Positions 5,481 through 8,462 of a stretch of DNA of 8,462 nt are shown piece after piece. Below the pieces are notes generated by a model. It was not told where the DNA came from, made no database searches, and worked only from the letters and a program-made list of their open reading frames with translations. Source of the DNA: Caldithrix sp. (GTDB lineage Bacteria; Zhuqueibacterota; Zhuqueibacteria; Oceanimicrobiales; Oceanimicrobiaceae); the NCBI GenBank assembly GCA_004357015.1, contig SMXE01000105.1:1-8462 (forward strand), in the 5' to 3' direction. Positions within the stretch are counted from its first letter, which is position 1; every line of letters begins with the position of its first letter. Both the position numbers and the translations under genes were made by a program.

Positions 5481-6800
5481 ATGACCGACGCCATGCCTTT
5501 CATCATGTTTGCTTCGCTGTTCCTGCTCTTGCTGCTCGGGTTTCCGGTGGCATTCACCCTCGGTGGCGTCTCCTTGTTTTTCGGACTGATTACGTTCGGC
5601 ACGGACTTCTTCAACTTCTTACCGTTGCGCATCTGGGGCATTATGACCAACTATGTGCTCATCGCGGTGCCGCTATTTGTATTTATGGGCGTGATGTTGG
5701 AAAAATCCGGCCTGGCGGAGAATCTGCTCGAGACCATGGCGCTGCTGTTCGGAAAACTGCGGGGCGGGCTGGCAATTTCCGTGGTGGTGGTCGGGGCCAT
5801 GCTGGGCGCGTCCACCGGTATCGTTGGGGCGACGGTGGTGACCATGGGGCTGCTGAGCCTGCCGACCATGATCAAACGCGGCTATAGTGCGGAGTTGGCC
5901 ACTGGCACAATTACGGCCTCCGGCACGCTTGGGCAGATCATCCCGCCCAGCATCGTGCTGGTGCTGCTGGGCAGCATTCTCAACGTGTCCATCGGTGACA
6001 TGTTCATCGGTGCGATTATTCCAGGCGCCATTCTGGTGTCGCTTTACATCATCTGGATCATCATCATTTCTGTTCTCAGGCCCGACTCTGCTCCGGCCAT
6101 GCCGGCGGAAGAACTCGCCGCGTTTAAAGGCCGCGCCATGGTGCAGAGGGTGCTGAAGGCCTTCATCCTGCCGTCCTTTTTGGTGCTGTCTGTGCTGGGT
6201 TCCATTTTCGCCGGCGTCGCCTCGCCGACGGAAGCGGCGGCGGTGGGCGCGTTTGGCGCGACCATGTTGACCGTCGCTTACGGCAAGTTCAGCCTGCAAA
6301 CGCTGAAGAACGTCATGCAGGAAACCACGCTGCTGACTTGTATGGTGTTCACCATTCTGGTGGGGGCCACTTCCTTTGGCCTGGTTTTCCGCGGCATGCA
6401 CGGTGATCGCATCCTGGCACAGCTCATCCTGAGCGCCAATCTCGAGCCGCACATTTTTCTCGCTGTTGTCATGCTCGTTGTGTTTGTGGCGGGATTCTTC
6501 ATCGATTTTATCGAAATCACCTTTATCATCGTCCCGGTGGTAGCGCCGATCTTCAAGAGCCTCGGCGTGGACTTGCTCTGGATCGGCGTGCTCATCGCCA
6601 TGAATTTGCAAACCTCTTTCCTAACCCCCCCGTTCGGCTTTGCCCTGTTCTATTTGAAAGGGGTGGCGCCGAAAGGCATCACCACCGGTCAAATTTACCG
6701 CGGGATCATTCCCTTTGTGATCATTCAGTTGGTGGGACTGACACTGGTTTTGCTATTCCCGCAGACCGTGTCCTGGCTGCCGCGATTGATAGTGAAGTGA
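5481..6800 (+). CDS. dctM: TRAP transporter large membrane subunit DctM
   Basis: A 439-residue permease subunit of a TRAP transporter, of normal length for the family. It forms the ion-coupled translocation pathway with DctQ. It is hydrophobic throughout, with about a dozen membrane segments. Family blocks in order: GFPVAFTLGGVSLFFG (20-35), IAVPLFVFMGVML, GASTGIVGATVVTMG, SGTLGQIIPPSIVLVLLGSI, AGVASPTEAAAVGAFGA, GFFIDFIEITFIIVPVVAPI and TSFLTPPFGFALFYLKGVAP near the C-terminus. The two re-entrant hairpin motifs, GTLGQIIPPS and TPPFGFAL, are intact. The DFIEITFIIVP pattern recalls the FcbT3 (mannitol/chloroaromatic) branch; that is recollection, not a search. The ATG is preceded by GGGAG six bases upstream. 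No DctP binding protein is present on either side. Confidence 0.95.
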   Translation: MTDAMPFIMFASLFLLLLLGFPVAFTLGGVSLFFGLITFGTDFFNFLPLRIWGIMTNYVLIAVPLFVFMGVMLEKSGLAENLLETMALLFGKLRGGLAISVVVVGAMLGASTGIVGATVVTMGLLSLPTMIKRGYSAELATGTITASGTLGQIIPPSIVLVLLGSILNVSIGDMFIGAIIPGAILVSLYIIWIIIISVLRPDSAPAMPAEELAAFKGRAMVQRVLKAFILPSFLVLSVLGSIFAGVASPTEAAAVGAFGATMLTVAYGKFSLQTLKNVMQETTLLTCMVFTILVGATSFGLVFRGMHGDRILAQLILSANLEPHIFLAVVMLVVFVAGFFIDFIEITFIIVPVVAPIFKSLGVDLLWIGVLIAMNLQTSFLTPPFGFALFYLKGVAPKGITTGQIYRGIIPFVIIQLVGLTLVLLFPQTVSWLPRLIVK

Positions 6801-6802
6801 AA

Positions 6803-6877
6803 ATGAAACGTGAAGACAATCTGACCATCATGGTTCTGGTGGGGGCGAAGCATTCTACGCAAGCCAATAGACAGTAA
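6803..6877 (+). other. 24-codon open frame after dctM, possible gene remnant
   Basis: An ATG two bases after the dctM stop opens MKREDNLTIMVLVGAKHSTQ followed by ANRQ and a stop. GAAGTGA just upstream might serve as a weak ribosome site, so it could be translated by coupling with dctM. The opening resembles, in my memory, N-termini of some larger proteins such as M23-type peptidases (the TIMVL strand), so it may be the stub of a truncated gene. No continuation was recognised in other frames before the AT-rich promoter region. Function unknown. Confidence 0.2.
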
Positions 6878-6937
6878 TGCGGGTTTTTGCTTAGAGTCAG
6901 TGTCGAATTAAGTATCTCTCAGACTTCCATAATTCTA

Positions 6938-6966
6938 TTGCAAACTTTCGCAAATTATTCTATATT
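6938..6966 (+). promoter_or_regulatory. Sigma70-type promoter for the molybdo-flavoprotein operon
   Basis: TTGCAA (6938-6943) and TATATT (6961-6966) are separated by exactly 17 bases in an AT-rich stretch. A transcript would start near 6973, giving a leader of about 65 bases before the TTG start of the FAD-subunit gene. The -10 box lies within the spacer of a perfect palindrome, which suggests repression. Confidence 0.55.
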
Positions 6967-6974
6967 AATTTGCG
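6949..6974. promoter_or_regulatory. Operator-like palindrome over the -10 box
   Basis: CGCAAATT (6949-6956) and AATTTGCG (6967-6974) are exact inverted copies separated by 10 bases that include the -10 box TATATT. The 26-base dyad covers the region RNA polymerase must open, a classic repressor position. Related GCAAA words recur at 6940, 6996 and 7003. No regulator gene is adjacent in the window. Confidence 0.5.
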
Positions 6975-7037
6975 CATGGCTGCAGTAAGTCGCTTGCAAA
7001 AAGCAAACGCAATTGGTCCAAAATTACTGACAAAATT

Positions 7038-7886
7038 TTGCTCTCAAACCTAAAAGCCTACTTTCGTCCCAAATCCATCCCGGAAGCACTGGCGCTGCTG
7101 GAGAAAAACTCGGGCGCCATCCTGGTGGTTGCCGGCGGTACAAAGCTACTTCAAATCCAAAATAACATCGTACAAGAACTGGTTGACATAACAGCGCTTG
7201 GTCTGAATTACATCCGTGAGAGCAGCAGCGAGATCCGGCTTGGAGCCACCACGCCGCTCCAATATCTTGTGGACAGTGCAACTGCCGGTGGCATGCTTGC
7301 CGAGGCCGCCCGCTTGAGTGATCGGTCAACAATGATCCGGAATGTATCGACAGTCGGAGGACAACTCATTTCAACGACGCCATTGTCGCCGCTCTATTGT
7401 GCGTTTTTGGCACTGCAGGCGCAGGTGCGCATCGCAGGCGGTAGTGAATTCGCGCTGGCAATGAACATTTTTCTCAACAAGAAAGGGCTGGAAGGCGGGC
7501 TGTTGGTTGAAGTCATCGTGCCCAAAACAAAGCCCACCACTTTTTCGGCCATTGCGCCAATCCAGAGCAACGGCCAGCATCCGCTTATCTGTGCCTGTAC
7601 CCGGATCACTTTTATGAACAGCACATGCTCAGAGGCAAAACTGGCAATAACCGGAACGCAAAAGGTACCGCAACGCTTACACGCCGTCGAGACATTTCTG
7701 GAAGGAAAAAAACTCAACGAAGCCAACGTGGCAGCAGCAGCCGACATCGCTTGCGAAATGTACCATCCGATTTCAGATGCGATGGCCAGTGAAGAATACC
7801 GCAACGAGGTCGCCAGGGTCGTCGTTAAACGGACGCTGCGAGATTGCCTGGAACAATTCGAAGACAATCTCGAGTCTCAGACCTGA
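7038..7886 (+). CDS. FAD-binding subunit of a molybdenum hydroxylase (CoxM/CutM/XdhB-like)
   Basis: A 282-residue flavoprotein subunit of the xanthine dehydrogenase/CO dehydrogenase family. It passes electrons between the [2Fe-2S] subunit and an external acceptor. The N-terminal FAD half begins YFRPKSIPEALALLEKNSGA and has VVAGGTKLL (30-38) and MIRNVSTVGGQL (99-110), the two pyrophosphate-binding loops. The C-terminal half ends with the family pattern ISDAMASEEYRNEVARVVVK. Two positions differ from the common forms: AGGTK instead of AGGTD, and TVGGQ instead of TxGGN. The start is uncertain: TTG at 7038 gives the family-like N-terminus but lacks a ribosome site, and an in-frame stop at 6966 limits extension. 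The stop overlaps the next gene (TGATG). No CoxL-type catalytic subunit is nearby in the window. Confidence 0.87.
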   Translation: MLSNLKAYFRPKSIPEALALLEKNSGAILVVAGGTKLLQIQNNIVQELVDITALGLNYIRESSSEIRLGATTPLQYLVDSATAGGMLAEAARLSDRSTMIRNVSTVGGQLISTTPLSPLYCAFLALQAQVRIAGGSEFALAMNIFLNKKGLEGGLLVEVIVPKTKPTTFSAIAPIQSNGQHPLICACTRITFMNSTCSEAKLAITGTQKVPQRLHAVETFLEGKKLNEANVAAAADIACEMYHPISDAMASEEYRNEVARVVVKRTLRDCLEQFEDNLESQT

Positions 7887-8353
7887 TGAAAATCAGCCTG
7901 ACCATAAATTACAAGAAACACAAGTTCGATCTGCCCGTCAACCGGACACTGAGCGAATTGCTGCGTTCCCAAGGCTTTTGGAGTGTCAAACAGGGTTGTG
8001 TGGCAGGTGATTGCGGCAATTGCACCGTCATCCTCGATGGACGCGCTGTGAATTCTTGCATCATGCTCGCGGTGCAGGCGGACGCCATGCATGTCGAAAC
8101 CTTCGAACATATCGACATGGCAACCGAGTTCGCCCCTTTAAAAGAAGTGCTGATGGATTTTGGCGACATCGATTGCGGCTACTGCATGCCGGGCATGATG
8201 ATGGCAATGAAGGCGCTGCTCGTTAAAATTCCGGATCCGACGGAAGAAGAAATTCTCGACGCACTCGCCGGCAGCGTTTGCCGGTGCACCAGCAGCGTAA
8301 AACCGGTGGCCGCGATTTCCGAGGCGTTGAGACTCATGCGAGGAAAGTGGTGA
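7886..8353 (+). CDS. [2Fe-2S] subunit of a molybdenum hydroxylase (CoxS/CutS/XdhC-like)
   Basis: A 155-residue iron-sulfur protein carrying two [2Fe-2S] clusters that relay electrons from a molybdopterin site to FAD. The N-terminal plant-ferredoxin-like domain has the pattern GCVAGDCGNCTVILDG, with Cys38, Cys43, Cys46 and Cys58. The C-terminal helical domain has DCGYCMPGMMMAMKALL with Cys97 and Cys100, and VCRCTSSVKPVAAI with Cys132 and Cys134. All eight ligands are present, and the length is normal for the stand-alone subunit. The ATG at 7886 shares its A with the TGA stop of the FAD subunit. A longer frame from 7844 would add 14 residues inside that gene and not in family style, so it is rejected. 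The partner catalytic subunit is not seen. Confidence 0.94.
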   Translation: MKISLTINYKKHKFDLPVNRTLSELLRSQGFWSVKQGCVAGDCGNCTVILDGRAVNSCIMLAVQADAMHVETFEHIDMATEFAPLKEVLMDFGDIDCGYCMPGMMMAMKALLVKIPDPTEEEILDALAGSVCRCTSSVKPVAAISEALRLMRGKW

Positions 8354-8462
8354 TGTCCAAAAAACAGTTGATCGTGGTCGGTGACCGCATTCTTATCGCG
8401 GTCGATGATACGCAAAACCGAACCGAGTTTGGGCTCTATCTTCCGCCCGGCGTAAAAGAAAA
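8353..8462 (+). CDS. GroES-like co-chaperonin, N-terminal part (runs off right edge)
   Basis: The first 36 codons are visible: MSKKQLIVVGDRILIAVDDT, then QNRTEFGLYLPPGVKE. This matches the opening of the Cpn10 beta-barrel: the DRILI strand (usually DRVLV), an acidic linker, then GLYLPPG in place of GGIVLPD. The extended LIVVGDR start and GLYLP recall a divergent GroES paralogue found in some bacteria rather than the canonical GroES beside groEL. The mobile loop that binds GroEL lies beyond the edge. The ATG overlaps the iron-sulfur gene stop (TGATG) and has GAGGAAA upstream, so it is co-transcribed and translationally coupled. A role in folding the metalloenzyme subunits is possible but unproven. 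Confidence 0.78.
   Translation, partial: MSKKQLIVVGDRILIAVDDTQNRTEFGLYLPPGVKE

Noticed and set aside
5461..5481. Six-codon frame ATG-AAT-CTC-GGG-AGA-TAC-TGA ending on the dctM start
   Set aside because: It overlaps the dctM ribosome site and is short enough to be chance, with no ribosome site of its own.
5673..6611. 312-codon minus-strand frame rich in His, Gln and Asp
   Set aside because: It is antisense to dctM. The odd composition is what the complement of a Leu/Ile/Val/Met/Ala-rich membrane protein gives in this frame.
6850..6888. Possible terminator after dctM: GCATT...AATGC followed by GGGTTTTT
   Set aside because: The stem is only 5 base pairs with a loop of about 21 bases and the T run is interrupted by G residues near the stem, too weak to call.
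7844..7885. 14-residue N-terminal extension of the [2Fe-2S] subunit
   Set aside because: It would overlap the FAD-subunit gene by over 40 bases. The ATG at 7886 gives the standard N-terminus and a TGATG junction.

Overview
The window looks like a chromosomal segment of a Gram-negative bacterium with moderate GC content. It carries a probable lipoprotein or secreted phosphatase, a TRAP transporter and dapF. The intergenic gaps hold short imperfect repeat phrases, and the last gene is a divergent GroES paralogue; in my memory both resemble FCB-group or KSB1/Calditrichaeota-like genomes. That taxonomic guess is weak and rests on no search. I see no tRNA, rRNA, CRISPR array, transposase or phage gene. 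The longest gap without a clear gene is about 255 bases.

Left part (1-4613, all on the minus strand). Read in transcription order it holds: yceH (DUF480); a HAD-family P4/class C acid phosphatase with its own good promoter; dapF (diaminopimelate epimerase); a YacP-like NYN-domain nuclease; an NtrB/ZraS-type membrane histidine kinase; and the first 38 codons of a response regulator that runs off the left edge. The nuclease and kinase overlap by 4 bases (ATGA), so the last three genes form one tight unit.

Middle (4614-6800). A divergent intergenic region separates yceH from a TRAP transporter membrane pair on the plus strand: DctQ (small subunit, TTG start with a strong GGGAGG ribosome site) and DctM (large subunit). 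No DctP substrate-binding protein is present. An imperfect 17-base inverted repeat lies across the dctQ-dctM junction, and its left arm encodes part of the DctQ C-terminus. An 8-base perfect inverted repeat sits just upstream of the dctQ ribosome site.

Right part (6801-8462, plus strand). An AT-rich gap contains a well-spaced sigma70-type promoter whose -10 box sits inside a perfect operator-like palindrome. It leads into a FAD-binding molybdo-hydroxylase subunit (CoxM/CutM type), a two-cluster [2Fe-2S] subunit (CoxS/CutS type) and the start of a GroES-like co-chaperonin. All three are joined by TGATG stop/start overlaps. The catalytic molybdopterin subunit (CoxL/CutL) is not between them and not elsewhere in the window. 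This coupling of electron-transfer subunits to a co-chaperonin, behind a palindromic operator, is the most unusual arrangement here.
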